A stretch of 64,000 nt of DNA. Source: Hyphomonas sp. L-53-1-40 (GTDB lineage: Bacteria > Pseudomonadota > Alphaproteobacteria > Caulobacterales > Hyphomonadaceae). The notes beneath the pieces are model-generated. The model was not told the origin of the DNA. It searched no databases and worked only from the letters and a program-made list of their open reading frames with translations. Below are positions 51,076 to 61,654 of the stretch, piece by piece (position 1 is the stretch's first letter; each line of letters starts with the position of its first letter). The stretch spans positions 1 through 64,000 of the forward strand of contig NZ_AWFI01000012.1 in NCBI RefSeq assembly GCF_000682775.1, written 5' to 3'. The position numbers and the translations under genes are program-made.

Positions 51076-51460
51076 CGGGGTTCCATGCCTCATAGTCGCC
51101 TGATGCCTTCTGGCGTGCCATGTCAGTCGACAGGCTGCCCTTCGGCTTGGTGGCGTAAGGAGTGCCCGTCATATTGGGCTTGTGGTCCGTTTCCCATTCA
51201 CGGCGCGTAAGCGGCGACTTGGTGGGCGGATCTTCGACAGTATGATGCAGCCAGCCATGCCAGTCCGCAGGCACCTTGGATGGCTCGGCCAGGCCCTTGT
51301 ACATCACGTAACGACGCTTGCGCCCTTCGAGAGACGGCTTGCGCTCCTCGAAATAGCGGTTGCCGTATTCGTCGGTCCCGACATAGCCAGAGCGCCGCTT
51401 GATATCAAAAGCCGCTCCGATCGTATTGCCGCTCCACCAGGTAAAAATCTGTTTCAGCAT
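51068..51460 (-). CDS. NDUFA12-family complex I accessory subunit
   Basis: A 130-residue homologue of the mitochondrial NDUFA12 (B17.2) subunit, found in alphaproteobacterial NADH:ubiquinone oxidoreductase. Family blocks are TWWSGNTIGAAFDIKRRS, YVGTDEYGNRYFEERKP, RRYVMYKGLAEPSKVPADWH and WLHHTVEDPPT. It probably helps assemble or stabilise complex I at the inner membrane. It overlaps the MlaD-like gene slightly and is followed by DUF2155, the usual alphaproteobacterial order. Confidence 0.93.
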   Translation of the reverse strand: MLKQIFTWWSGNTIGAAFDIKRRSGYVGTDEYGNRYFEERKPSLEGRKRRYVMYKGLAEPSKVPADWHGWLHHTVEDPPTKSPLTRREWETDHKPNMTGTPYATKPKGSLSTDMARQKASGDYEAWNPDA

Positions 51461-51656
51461 CGTGAGGATGTCCTGACCTGTCTTGTTGGCCGTAATATGG
51501 CGTTATCCGGGCAGTTAATCCATACGGCAGCCGCAGGCAATGCGACGCACGTTTTTATGATCTGACCGCTAATTTTGCTGCCGGAATGGTTGATACCCCT
51601 GACTGGAACCGTCACGCTCGAATATGTGATTCGCTGGTGATTCGCGGGAGGGTTTG

Positions 51657-53912
51657 ATGAAAACTGCAGAGATTGCGTCCATTGTGGAGGCCGCCGAGAC
51701 TGACGGCCTGCTTTCTCCGGAGATGGAGTTCGGAACCGCCTTCCGCGCCGCGGGAAAACGGCGGCGGCCGATTACTGAAGAATCTCTGAGAAATGTTGCG
51801 TCCGCCTATGCGTCTGCTGGTTTGCTCGGCGCGTCCCAGATTGCCACCGCCGAAATGCTGGAACGTCTGGGCAATGCACCACGCAATGCAGAATTGGCGG
51901 AGGCCGTGGCATCAGGCCTGCCGCAAGACATACTTGAAGAAGCGCTGCGTCAGCCAGACGGTTTTGCACGCACGGCGGAGGCCTTGAGAATCGCCGCTGC
52001 CAATAACCAGCCTCCCCCCGCAGCAGTCTTCAGCGCAGAATCGGCCGATGCGGAATTCGACACTCTGCTATTAAGTGCCCTCAAAGAAGGCGCTGAAATC
52101 CTTCTTGCTCAGGATGACCTCGCTCCGGCACGTACCGCTTGTCGGTTGCTGGATGTCTCGCTGGCAGTCAGCCCCGATGGACTCGAAACAGATTTGTTGA
52201 GCTCTGTGGCGGAAGCAGCTGGCAAAAGCGTCGGAGACGGCCTGCTCCTGATACAGGGTCTCGGCGCAGCCGTGCTTTCGCTCGGCCTCTCCTATGATAG
52301 CGACGACGGACGTTCGGTAGCGGCTGCGATATGTGCCCTTGTAAAGGCCCATGCAGCCGGCTCATCGCTAGCGGCAAGCTATGCCAGCGTACTCGGTCTC
52401 GAGGCACGCAGAGCAACGTCCCGGAAATCCTGTACGGTTGCCATTCTGCCCATCACAGACCTCGCCGATTTGATGCCTGAATGCGAAAGCGAGGGCGCTG
52501 GGCCTGTGCGCACCGTACTGGCCTATTCCGATGACGGCCCGACCCTGGCGCGATGCGCTCGGCTGGCGATATCACGTACCGCGCCAGAATCTCTCCCAAC
52601 AATATTGGACCGGGTGGCCAATTGTGGAGGTGAAGACCTGGAAGCCGCCCTTGGGGCAGACCGTTTGCGAGACCGCGGCTTCTCCGAAGCTGCCCTCGAC
52701 CGGGTTACACGCGCGCTCAGCGACGGACTACCTCTGAACGCCGCCTTCTCCCGATGGGTATTGGGTGACGAGATCATCAGCGAAGATCTGAAACTGGCCC
52801 CAGAGAATTTCGATTCGGATGGTCTCGCACTTCTCTCCGCGATGGGGTTCTCCAGAAAAGATATTTCAAATGCTGAAGCTGCCGTTGACGGTACGGTCGA
52901 AGATGTTGCTACCAACGCCTTTCGCCAATGCGGGCTGAACCTTTCTGTTGGTTCAGAAGCTGAACTGGCTTTCGCGATGGCGTGTTCCGAAGCGCTTGGC
53001 GGGCAGACGACCGTCCGGGTGAATGGGCGAGACGGTCTGGATTTGGCCGACAAGGCTATCGAGGCAGGCCTGTCCGCCCTGTTGATCGGCATACGGGCAT
53101 CGGCAAACGAAGAAGTGGCCGAGCGCATGGACCATATTCTCAGCCTCGCCGACGAGCTGGCGGCAGAGGCCGAGATTCCACACGAATCCCCTCAAAGCCC
53201 GGCTATCGCGGGTCACGGTCCAAATGCCCGTACCCGACTCCCTGATCGCCGAAAAGGTTATATCCAGAAGGCATCAGTCGGCGGTCACAAGGTCTACCTC
53301 CATACGGGCGAGTTTGATGATGGCGCGCTCGGGGAGATCTTCCTTGATATGCATAAAGAAGGCGCCGCTTTCCGGAGCCTGATGAACAATTTTGCGATCG
53401 CCACCTCTATCGGTCTGCAATACGGTGTGCCGCTGGAGGAATTCGTCGACGCCTTCGTGTTTACCCGGTTCGAGCCGGCTGGTGCCGTCACCGGCAATGA
53501 TCGCATCACCAAAGCGACCTCCATTCTAGACTACATCTTCCGCGAACTCGCCGTGTCCTATCTCGGCCGGGACGACCTCGCCGAAGCCGATGTCACCCAT
53601 GACGGCCTCGGTCGGGGCGCTGGGGACGGAACCCGCGAAACTGCAGAGTTTACGGAAGAAGCCGCCCAGTTGATCTCACGTGGCTTCTCACGCGGGCAAT
53701 TGCCGGACAATATCGTCATCCTGGACAAGAAACGCGAAGAAAAGCTTTCCGGTGAGGAGGGCGACGATGAGACGTTGAACGCGCCAGCCTACCTCACCGA
53801 CGCTTGCCCGAATTGTGGGAGCTTCACACTGTTCCAGATCAGCGAGGACGGGGATGCCGAGTGCGACACCTGTGGGCAGGAATTACAGGATACGAGTGAA
53901 GTTCCGTCCTGA
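51657..53912 (+). CDS. Protein with NrdJ-like TSCPD C-terminus and a novel N-terminal domain
   Basis: ATG at 51657 follows GGGAGGG. The last 215 of 751 residues closely resemble the end of class II (B12-dependent) ribonucleotide reductase Nrd[81 protein letters not shown], and a terminal [10 protein letters not shown]...CDTCG zinc-like pair. The first 530 residues are Ala/Leu/Asp-rich helical sequence without the reductase barrel, finger-loop cysteine or nucleotide-binding motifs of real NrdJ. So this is not a catalytic reductase. It might be a regulatory or partner protein that reuses the C-terminal domain. Function unknown. Confidence 0.75.
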   Translation: MKTAEIASIVEAAETDGLLSPEMEFGTAFRAAGKRRRPITEESLRNVASAYASAGLLGASQIATAEMLERLGNAPRNAELAEAVASGLPQDILEEALRQPDGFARTAEALRIAAANNQPPPAAVFSAESADAEFDTLLLSALKEGAEILLAQDDLAPARTACRLLDVSLAVSPDGLETDLLSSVAEAAGKSVGDGLLLIQGLGAAVLSLGLSYDSDDGRSVAAAICALVKAHAAGSSLAASYASVLGLEARRATSRKSCTVAILPITDLADLMPECESEGAGPVRTVLAYSDDGPTLARCARLAISRTAPESLPTILDRVANCGGEDLEAALGADRLRDRGFSEAALDRVTRALSDGLPLNAAFSRWVLGDEIISEDLKLAPENFDSDGLALLSAMGFSRKDISNAEAAVDGTVEDVATNAFRQCGLNLSVGSEAELAFAMACSEALGGQTTVRVNGRDGLDLADKAIEAGLSALLIGIRASANEEVAERMDHILSLADELAAEAEIPHESPQSPAIAGHGPNARTRLPDRRKGYIQKASVGGHKVYLHTGEFDDGALGEIFLDMHKEGAAFRSLMNNFAIATSIGLQYGVPLEEFVDAFVFTRFEPAGAVTGNDRITKATSILDYIFRELAVSYLGRDDLAEADVTHDGLGRGAGDGTRETAEFTEEAAQLISRGFSRGQLPDNIVILDKKREEKLSGEEGDDETLNAPAYLTDACPNCGSFTLFQISEDGDAECDTCGQELQDTSEVPS

Positions 53913-54072
53913 TTACTTCAACGTCATCAGTAGAAACGGATGATTCTTTCCCTGAATTTCGGTTAATCGCTGTTTTCTTAGGCATGGCGGAATTGCAACA
54001 CTTCCCGTGTTTTAGGCAGTCCTTACTGTTTGTTCAGTTTGGGGTAACAAAATCAGGCGTTATCCATGTTCC

Positions 54073-54813
54073 ATGACCCGCTTGGTACATGCACTTCTTT
54101 CCGCATCCGCCATGTCCTTTGTCGCCTTGTCGGCACAGGCACAGAGCCAAACCGTGGCTTGGTCCCCCGGTTATGCGGGTGCTTGTGGCGAGTGTGACCT
54201 TTCCGGCAAGAATTTGACTGGCTGGTCCCTCGCTGGCGGAAACTATTCCAGCGCAAACATGGAATACGCTTTCATGCGGGGTGTTCAGGCCGGCAATGCC
54301 AATTTTGAAAACGCCAATGCGACCAGCGCCGACATGCGTGGCGCCATTCTTACCTCTGCTCAATTCGCGGGAGCCATTCTGTCAGATGCACGCCTTCAGG
54401 GTATTCAGGCATCTGGAGCTGATTTTCGGAGCGCAAATGTCCGCGGCGCGAATCTTCAAACTGCCTTGCTTGTCGGAGCCAATTTTGCTTCGGCGGACCT
54501 GACGGGATCCCGGATGGAATCGGCAGACCTGTCAGGCGCCAATCTCACCGGGTCCTGGTTAAACGAAACGATCCTGGCTGGCGCCGTCTTCAACGGCTCA
54601 AACATGACCGGTTCCCAATTACGGAACGCGGCTGTGAATGGTGCCTCGTTCAAGGACGTCCGCTTCATTGACGCGGACCTGTCCGGCCTGAAAGGCGCTG
54701 ACACCGCTGACTTCGAGGGCGCGTGCGTTTCGCTCAGTTCGACCCTTCCAGCGACTCTTACCCTACCGCTCTGCGGCACAGCGGTCGCCCCTGCGGCCTT
54801 TGCCAGCAAATAG
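54073..54813 (+). CDS. Exported pentapeptide-repeat protein
   Basis: A 246-residue protein with a signal peptide (LLSASAMSFVALSAQA) and then about 30 tandem A(D/N)LXX-type five-residue repeats (for example CDLSGKNLTGWSLAGGNYSS and ADLTGSRMESADLSGANLTG), which fold as a right-handed quadrilateral beta-helix. A final segment with two cysteines (GACVSLSS, LPLCGT) may close the helix with a disulfide. Periplasmic or surface location follows from the signal peptide. The function of such proteins is usually unknown. A clear terminator follows. Confidence 0.88.
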   Translation: MTRLVHALLSASAMSFVALSAQAQSQTVAWSPGYAGACGECDLSGKNLTGWSLAGGNYSSANMEYAFMRGVQAGNANFENANATSADMRGAILTSAQFAGAILSDARLQGIQASGADFRSANVRGANLQTALLVGANFASADLTGSRMESADLSGANLTGSWLNETILAGAVFNGSNMTGSQLRNAAVNGASFKDVRFIDADLSGLKGADTADFEGACVSLSSTLPATLTLPLCGTAVAPAAFASK

Positions 54814-54836
54814 ATTTGTAAACTGGTTAAAGAAAA

Positions 54837-54866
54837 GGGCGGAGCGCTTGGCCCTCCGCCCTTTTT
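54837..54866. terminator. Rho-independent terminator
   Basis: GGGCGGAG (54837-54844) pairs with CTCCGCCC (54854-54861), followed by TTTTT. It stops the pentapeptide-repeat gene. Read on the minus strand, the stem is preceded by an A-rich and followed by a C/T-rich stretch (CTTTTCTTT), so it may also serve aspS, which ends at 54889. Confidence 0.88.
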
Positions 54867-54888
54867 GATTTTGGATGCGGCGTAGTGC

Positions 54889-56696
54889 TTACGACTTCAT
54901 CTGCGGTGCCAGGCGGATGTGTAGCTCTTTAAGCTGCTTTTCATCCACAGGGCTCGGTGCCTGCATCATGAGGTCACGCGCCTGCTGGTTCATTGGAAAC
55001 AGCGTAACGTCGCGGATGTTCTCGGCATCAGCGAGCAGCATGACAATCCGGTCAACACCCGGCGCAATGCCACCATGCGGCGGCGCGCCGTAGCGGAATG
55101 CGTTCAACATGCCGCCAAATTCCGCTTCCACAACGTCGGGGCCATAGCCTGCCAGTTCGAACGCCTTCAGCATCAGTTCCGGGCTGTGGTTCCGGATCGC
55201 GCCAGAGGACAGTTCCACACCATTACAGACGATGTCGTACTGAAAGGCTTTCAGATCCAATTGCTTCTCTTCAGTGTCTGCAGCCAACAATGCCTCCATC
55301 CCGCCTTGGGGCATGGAGAATGGGTTGTGGCTGAAATCGACCTTCTTGTTGTCCTCGTCGTATTCGTACATCGGGAAGTCGACGATCCAGCAGAGGCGGA
55401 ACACGCCGTCCTCGATCAGGTTCAGCTCTTCGCCAACCTTTGTCCGCGCGGCACCCGCAAGCTTGTAGGCGTCGCTTTTCTTCCCGGCCGAGAAGAAGAT
55501 GCCGTCGCCAGCCCCCAGACCGAGCTTCTCAAGAAGCGCAGCAAGATGGGCAGGTTCGAAATTCTTAAGCACAGGATCCTGGCTGTCGACACCGCCGCCA
55601 TCAGCCTCTTTGAGGCGCGCATAGCCGAGGCCGGGCGCCTGCATTTCCTTCTTCGCCCACTTGTCGAGTTCGTCGAAGAATTTGCGGGATTTCTCCGCAG
55701 CCGCCTTGGGTGCTGGGATCGCGATCACGCGACCACCCCCGCCGATGATCTTCGCGAAGATGCCAAAGCCGGTCTTGCTGTCATCCTCGAAGAATTCGGA
55801 GACATCCGCCAGTTCGATCGGGTTGCGAAGGTCCGGCTTGTCGGAGCCGTACTTCGCCATGGCCTCGGCATATGGGATGCGCGGGAACGCGCCATCCGGA
55901 ACTTTTCGGCCCTTGCCTTCCCAGTTTGCGAACTCTTCGAACACACCCGCCATGACCGGCTCAATCGCATTGAACACGTCTTCCTGCGTGACGAAGCTCA
56001 TCTCGATATCAAGCTGATAGAACTCGCCCGGTGAGCGATCGGCGCGCGCGTCTTCATCGCGGAAACAAGGCGCAATCTGGAAGTAGCGGTCGAACCCCGA
56101 CACCATCAGCAATTGTTTGAACTGCTGCGGCGCCTGCGGCAGCGCGTAGAACTCGCCCGGATGGATACGGCTCGGCACGAGGAAGTCGCGCGCGCCTTCA
56201 GGGCTCGACGCCGTCAGGATCGGCGTCTGGTATTCCGTGAAGCCCTGTTCGAGCATGCGGCGGCGCAGGCTGGCGATCACCTGGCTGCGCAGGATCATGT
56301 TCTTGTGCAGCGTCTCGCGGCGCAAATCGAGGTAGCGATGCGTCAGGCGGATCTCTTCCGGGTAGTCCGGCTCACCAAACACCGGCAGCGGCAGCTCGGC
56401 GGCTTCCGACTGGACGGTTCGCCTGTAGCAAGGTTGGGGTTCACGAGGCTCTCATCCCGCGCAACAACCTTGCCTTCCAGCGTGATAACGCTTTCCGCGC
56501 GCAACCGCTCAACCGTACCAAACCCCGGCGAACCAGGATTGAATACAATCTGCGTAAGACCGTAATGATCGCGCAGGTCGATGAACATAACCCCGCCATG
56601 ATCACGGCGGCGGTGAAGCCAGCCAGACAGTTTTACAGTTTCCCCGACATGGGACTTACGAAGTTCCCCGCAGGTATGGGAGCGGTAGGCGTGCAT
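54889..56696 (-). pseudogene. aspS: Aspartyl-tRNA synthetase AspS, frame broken by a small deletion
   Basis: The start at 56696 has GGAGAG nine bases upstream ([18 protein letters not shown]). The anticodon-binding OB fold reads well to VNPNLATGE, at about 56418. The sequence then continues in another frame as [37 protein letters not shown] and on through the catalytic and GAD domains ([37 protein letters not shown]). Compared with normal AspRS, about eight residues between ATGE and VQSE are missing, so a deletion of roughly 25 bases explains the shift. The gene is essential, so an assembly or sequencing fault is most likely. Confidence 0.9.
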
Positions 56697-56794
56697 CGGA
56701 AACTCTCTCCGGAAATTCGATCCAACAGAAATAAAGGCGCGAAAGGCATTCAAGCTCTCGCAATTGTCAAGGCGATGCGATACGCAAGCGCGCG

Positions 56795-57961
56795 ATGACT
56801 GACAACACCCTGACTCCCATTACTGAGCAGTCCGCACTGGAAGATCTGTGCGGAAAGCTTGCTGAATCCGACTTTATTTGCGTCGATACCGAGTTTCATC
56901 GGGAGACGACCTACTGGCCGGAACTCTGCCTCGTCCAAGCCTCCGCCCCCGGTGTAGAAGGCCTGATCGACCCATTGGCCGAGGATCTGGACATCGGCCC
57001 CTTCCTCGATCTGATCGCCGCAGACAACCGCGTGAAAGTGTTTCACGCCGCCCGTCAGGACCTTGAAATATTCAACCGTCTGATCGGCCATCCACCCGGC
57101 CCGATTTTCGATACGCAGGTCGCCGCGATGGCGCTCGGCCTTGGCGATTCGATTTCATACGACAATCTCGTTCAGCGCGTGCTGAAGCGCCAGATCGACA
57201 AATCGAGCCAGTTCACAGACTGGACCCGCCGTCCACTCAGCCAGAAACAACTGGTCTACGCCCTTGGCGACGTAACGCATTTGCGGGACGCCTATCTCAA
57301 AATGCGCGATGAGCTGGAACAGCTTGGACGCCTGGGATGGGTGCGCGAGGAAATGGCAGATCTGGAAGATCCCGCCAAATACGATACCGACCCCGCCAAG
57401 GCATGGCAGCGACTCAAATTGCGAAAGCCGAAGAAAGACTACGCAGCCATTGTTGTGGCCGTTGCCGCCTGGCGCGAAACCATGGCGCAAGAACTGGACA
57501 AACCACGCCGCCGGATCCTGAAGGACGACGCGATTCAGGAAATCGCCAGCCAGAAACCGCGCTCCGAGGGCGATTTCGGCCAGCTCCGCGCAGTGCCAAA
57601 TGGGTTCATTCGGTCGAAATTCGGCAATGGCCTGCTTGAGGCAGCAATCGATGCCATCGACAATCCAGACAAGTACGCGCCCGAGCTTGGCCCGCGGGTC
57701 CAGAACGCCCAGATCCCCGCTGGTGCGCCCGAACTGCTCAAAGTGCTCCTCAAGCATGTCAGCGAGGAGAATGACGTCGTGCCCCGCCTAATCGCAAATG
57801 CGGCCGATATCGACCGGATCGCTCGCGGTGAGACCGGTGACGAAATTGCCGCCATGTCAGGCTGGCGTTATGACATGTTCGGGAAACGCGCACAGGCCCT
57901 GCTGAACGGGAAACTGGCCGTATCTTTTGAGGGCGGTCAAGTCAGACTGTTCGACGTCTAG
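56795..57961 (+). CDS. rnd: Ribonuclease D
   Basis: A 388-residue 3'-5' exoribonuclease of the DEDD family. The catalytic acids are visible in [20 protein letters not shown], in the second motif [15 protein letters not shown], and in [16 protein letters not shown]. The C-terminal part contains HRDC-like helices ([34 protein letters not shown]). RNase D trims tRNA precursors. It is divergent from aspS, and ends 11 bases before the convergent ppx gene. Confidence 0.95.
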   Translation: MTDNTLTPITEQSALEDLCGKLAESDFICVDTEFHRETTYWPELCLVQASAPGVEGLIDPLAEDLDIGPFLDLIAADNRVKVFHAARQDLEIFNRLIGHPPGPIFDTQVAAMALGLGDSISYDNLVQRVLKRQIDKSSQFTDWTRRPLSQKQLVYALGDVTHLRDAYLKMRDELEQLGRLGWVREEMADLEDPAKYDTDPAKAWQRLKLRKPKKDYAAIVVAVAAWRETMAQELDKPRRRILKDDAIQEIASQKPRSEGDFGQLRAVPNGFIRSKFGNGLLEAAIDAIDNPDKYAPELGPRVQNAQIPAGAPELLKVLLKHVSEENDVVPRLIANAADIDRIARGETGDEIAAMSGWRYDMFGKRAQALLNGKLAVSFEGGQVRLFDV

Positions 57962-57972
57962 GCTGCTCACCC

Positions 57973-59451
57973 TCAACTAATAATGACATCCGATTTCAAA
58001 CGCAGCTGGCTCGCCGTTTGCGAAAGCCTGCGCTCGACCGTATCTGAAACCATCGCCTCATCGGCTTTCGACACTTTCAGCTGAAGCGTATCATGCGTGC
58101 GAACCAGTCTGGCCCGCTGAAGGATTGGCCCTGACCGACCCGAGAACACAGCCCCCAGTCGCATCGCACTCCCGATCTGGCGGGCGCGCTCATCCTGCTC
58201 CGGCGTCGTGAGCGCGACATACTCATCCGGTCTCTTGAAGTCTTTCTGGTAGCGGCATCCAATGGCATAGGCGATCAGAGCGCGTTCGCCGTGCGAGACG
58301 CCGACATAAGGCGCCCTGAGCGCTTGATCATAGGCCATGATGGACCGGTGATCCGGATGGAACCGCCCGGCACTGTCAGCCATCATGCAGGCCGCCTTCT
58401 CGATTCTTATGTCCGCGGCAGGCGATCCGAACAAGTCCGGCTCGGGGGCCAGGGCCGGCGCGATGAAATCATGCAGCGCTTCGCCGAACAGGATCTGGTT
58501 CTTGTCCAGCCGCGCGAACGCGATCGCGCCATCCATCAGCGGATCGTGCAAAGGCGCGCCCAGCGCATCCCGCAGCACGCCTTCCCGCAAGCCTGCCGAG
58601 GAAATGGTCACGCCCTCCAACCGGCTGTTGCCAAGAATTTCCTGAAGCAGGATCGCCGCGACCGGCAAATGCTTGGCGCGGCGTTTGTCGACGTTTTCCA
58701 GCATCGCCCGCGCCGTCGAACTGGTCACGCTGTCGAAGCAGAGCTTTGCTGCCTTGTCGACCTGGGATTTCGACATCTGATAGCCCTGCAGCACTTTGAG
58801 CGAATAGTCCTCGATCTGCATGTTCAGCTTTGCCACGGTCCGCCATGCGCCGCCCACCGCATAGAAGCGCCCCGTCGATTTTGCCAGCACATCAGACGTC
58901 TTGAGCTCCGCCCGTATGGTACGGCGCAGCGCCTTCAGATCAATATCCCCCTCGACCAGAGAAAGCGGGCCAAGCATCAGGCTCTCACCGTCTGCGGACT
59001 TGCCGCCGATTTGCTTGAACTCAAGGCTCGATCCACCAAGATCGCCAATCATGCCGAGCGGCGCATGGAAGCTCGCCTCTACGCCAATGGCCGATAAGCG
59101 CGCCTCATCCTCCCCCGACAGAACCACCACGCGCCGTCCCAGCGCCTTGGACGCCAGGCTGATGAACTCCGGACCATTCTCGGCTGACCGCACGGCTGCA
59201 GTTGCCACAGCCGTGTAATGCCTCAAGTGCAAGGCTTTCAGGATCGCGCGATACCGACCAAGAGCCTTCAACGCCGATTCAACACCAGTCGGGGAAAGCT
59301 GCCCCGTCTGCATCAAGCCCTGACCCAATCCGGCCATGACTTTCTCATTGAAGGTCGGAAGGATTGAAGCGCCCAGAACATCGTAGATCACCAGACGTAC
59401 CGAGTTTGACCCGATATCGATAATTGCCGCACGTTCTGATTTGGGAAACAT
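57973..59451 (-). CDS. ppx: Ppx/GppA exopolyphosphatase family protein
   Basis: A 492-residue member of the actin-like ASKHA superfamily: phosphate-1 motif AAIIDIGSNSVRLVIYDVL, then AVATAAVRSAENGPEFI, VLSGEDEARLSAIGVEASFH and GMIGDLGGSSLEFKQI. A C-terminal HD-domain-like helical region follows (SVSHGERALIAYAIGCRYQ). It releases phosphate from polyphosphate or hydrolyses pppGpp. It starts a few bases after the ppk stop, so synthesis and breakdown of polyphosphate are encoded together. A TTG at 59454 is an alternative start. Confidence 0.92.
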   Translation of the reverse strand: MFPKSERAAIIDIGSNSVRLVIYDVLGASILPTFNEKVMAGLGQGLMQTGQLSPTGVESALKALGRYRAILKALHLRHYTAVATAAVRSAENGPEFISLASKALGRRVVVLSGEDEARLSAIGVEASFHAPLGMIGDLGGSSLEFKQIGGKSADGESLMLGPLSLVEGDIDLKALRRTIRAELKTSDVLAKSTGRFYAVGGAWRTVAKLNMQIEDYSLKVLQGYQMSKSQVDKAAKLCFDSVTSSTARAMLENVDKRRAKHLPVAAILLQEILGNSRLEGVTISSAGLREGVLRDALGAPLHDPLMDGAIAFARLDKNQILFGEALHDFIAPALAPEPDLFGSPAADIRIEKAACMMADSAGRFHPDHRSIMAYDQALRAPYVGVSHGERALIAYAIGCRYQKDFKRPDEYVALTTPEQDERARQIGSAMRLGAVFSGRSGPILQRARLVRTHDTLQLKVSKADEAMVSDTVERRLSQTASQLRLKSDVIIS

Positions 59452-59456
59452 CAAAC

Positions 59457-61625
59457 CTAGACGCCTTCGCGAGGTTTCAGACGTGGCGGCAGGCTGACTT
59501 CGAGCGCGCTCCCGCGTCCAGACAGGCTGGGATTGTCCATGAAATATGTGTGGGCCGAGAAAGTCTCTGTATCGGGACGCAATTCCATTCGCTCATAGAC
59601 GCCGTCTTCTCCCATGATCCAACTTTGTTGTTCGTCATTCAGATTGGCGACCATGATCTGGTTCAGCACCTGACGGTGAACGGTTGGATTTTCAACCGGC
59701 ACCAATGCCTCGACACGCCGGTTCAGATTTCGCGGCATCCAGTCCGCAGACGAGATAAACACTTTGGCCTTGGGCGATGGCAGAACCTCCCCATTGGCAA
59801 AACAGACAATGCGGGAATGTTCCAGGAACCGACCCACAATGCTCTTTACAGAGATATTATCAGACAAGCCCGGAACGCCGGGACGCAGGCAACAGATGCC
59901 GCGTACGACCAGAATGATCGGCACGCCCGCCTGGCTGGCCGAATAGAGCGCATCAATCACTTCGCCATCGACCAGCGAGTTCATCTTCGCCCACACGCCG
60001 CAGGGTTCGCCCCGGCGCGCCGCGTCTGCCTCTGCCTCAATCATCCCGATGAGTTTCTCTTTCATGTCGAGTGGCGACATGGAAACCTTTTCCATCACGG
60101 GACCGACAGAGGGTGGCTCGCGATAGGCCGTCACAAAGTTGAAGAGACGATTGGCGTCACGACCCAACGCCGCATCCGCAGTGAATAGCGACAAGTCTGT
60201 GTAGATCCGCGCATTGATCGGGTGGTAGTTGCCCGTCCCGTAATGCGTGTATGTGCGCAGCTCATCACTTTCGCGGCGCACCACAAGCGACACTTTCGCG
60301 TGGGTCTTGTACTCGATGAAACCGTAGACAACCTGAACACCCGCGCGCTCAAGGTCGCGTGCAAGTCGCAAATTGGCTTCTTCATCAAAGCGCGCCTTGA
60401 TCTCGACCAATGCGGTAACATTTTTTCCGGCCTCTGCCGCTTCGACCAGGGCGGCAACAATCGGTGAATTCGCCGTTGTTCGGTAGAGCGTCTGCTTGAT
60501 CGCAACGACTTGCGGATCGGCTGCGGCCTGCCGGATGAACTGGACTACAACATCAAACGTCTCGAATGGATGATGAACCAGAATGTCCTTTGCCCGGATC
60601 GCCGCAAAACAGTCACCCCCCATCTCGCGGATACGCTCGGGGTAGCGCGGCTCATAGGACGGGAACTGCAGGTCTGGCCGATCACTGACAATCAGTTCCG
60701 ATAGCTGTGCCATTCCAAGAATGCCATCATAGAGAACGATGTCGGCTTCTTCAGCGCCGATCTCATGCGTGATCAGTCGGCGCAGGTCTTCCGGTGCACT
60801 GGATTGCATTCGGATACGAACGATCCGGCCCCTGCGACGTTGCTTCAGCAACACTTCGAATTCGCGGATCAGGTCTTCGGCTTCTTCCTCGATCTCGATG
60901 TCGCTGTCACGGATCACACGGAACAGGCAGCGGTCTTTCTCCTCAAATCCGGGAAAGAGTTCATCGATGAACATGCCGATGACATCTTCCAGCGCAATGA
61001 AGCGCAAATTGCCCTTGGTGCCTTTGGGCAGGCGAATGAAACGCCGAACAAAGGCCGGCAATGGAATGATGCCCACATGGGCATCTCCATTCCCCTTGGC
61101 AACCAGATTGATCGCAATCGAAAAGCCCAAATTTGGAATGAACGGGAACGGATGCGCGGGATCGACTGCGAGTGGTGTCAGGACCGGGAAGATGTTCGAC
61201 CGGAAATATTTGTCCAGCTCAGCCCGGTCTTTCTTGTTCAGTTCCTTCACGCCCAGCACATGAACGCCTTCGGCATTGAGTTCCTGCTTGAGGCTGCGCC
61301 AGCGCGCTTGCTGTTCGGCGATCAGGTTCAGGGAAGCTTCTTCAATCCGTTCCACCTGCTCGGCTGGGGTCAAGCCATCCTGACTGGCTTTGACAACGCC
61401 GGCCCGCACCTGTTCGCGCAGGCCCGCATAGCGCACCATTTCGAACTCATCGAGGTTGCTCGCCGATATCGACAGAAACCTCAGGCGCTCAAGAAGGGGA
61501 TGGTCGGTATTCGACGCTTCTTCCAGCACACGCTGGTTGAACTCCAGCCAGGATAATTCCCGGTTCAGGAACCGCTCCGGCGAATTCATCGTCTGCTTCT
61601 GGGTTCCAGACTGTCCATCGGCCAT
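59457..61625 (-). CDS. ppk1: Polyphosphate kinase 1
   Basis: A 722-residue enzyme with start at 61625 (GCGGAG nine bases upstream). The N-terminal domain reads RFLNRELSWLEFNQRVLEEA and the head domain LRFLSISASNLDEFEMVRYA. The phospholipase-D-like C-terminal domains carry the catalytic His region KTHAKVSLVVRRESDELRTY and THYGTGNYHPINARIYTDLS, then IILVVRGICCLRPGVPGLSD. It builds polyphosphate from ATP. It precedes ppx and follows hdaA by 29 bases, an order usual in Caulobacterales-type genomes. Confidence 0.96.
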   Translation of the reverse strand: MADGQSGTQKQTMNSPERFLNRELSWLEFNQRVLEEASNTDHPLLERLRFLSISASNLDEFEMVRYAGLREQVRAGVVKASQDGLTPAEQVERIEEASLNLIAEQQARWRSLKQELNAEGVHVLGVKELNKKDRAELDKYFRSNIFPVLTPLAVDPAHPFPFIPNLGFSIAINLVAKGNGDAHVGIIPLPAFVRRFIRLPKGTKGNLRFIALEDVIGMFIDELFPGFEEKDRCLFRVIRDSDIEIEEEAEDLIREFEVLLKQRRRGRIVRIRMQSSAPEDLRRLITHEIGAEEADIVLYDGILGMAQLSELIVSDRPDLQFPSYEPRYPERIREMGGDCFAAIRAKDILVHHPFETFDVVVQFIRQAAADPQVVAIKQTLYRTTANSPIVAALVEAAEAGKNVTALVEIKARFDEEANLRLARDLERAGVQVVYGFIEYKTHAKVSLVVRRESDELRTYTHYGTGNYHPINARIYTDLSLFTADAALGRDANRLFNFVTAYREPPSVGPVMEKVSMSPLDMKEKLIGMIEAEADAARRGEPCGVWAKMNSLVDGEVIDALYSASQAGVPIILVVRGICCLRPGVPGLSDNISVKSIVGRFLEHSRIVCFANGEVLPSPKAKVFISSADWMPRNLNRRVEALVPVENPTVHRQVLNQIMVANLNDEQQSWIMGEDGVYERMELRPDTETFSAHTYFMDNPSLSGRGSALEVSLPPRLKPREGV

Positions 61626-61654
61626 GATGCCAAACTCCGCAATTCCATTCAATT

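Noticed and set aside
55075-56034. Long open frame (319 codons) on the plus strand opposite aspS
   Set aside because: It is fully antisense to a clearly recognisable AspRS coding sequence, has no family resemblance and no ribosome site; it reflects the GC-rich codon pattern of aspS.
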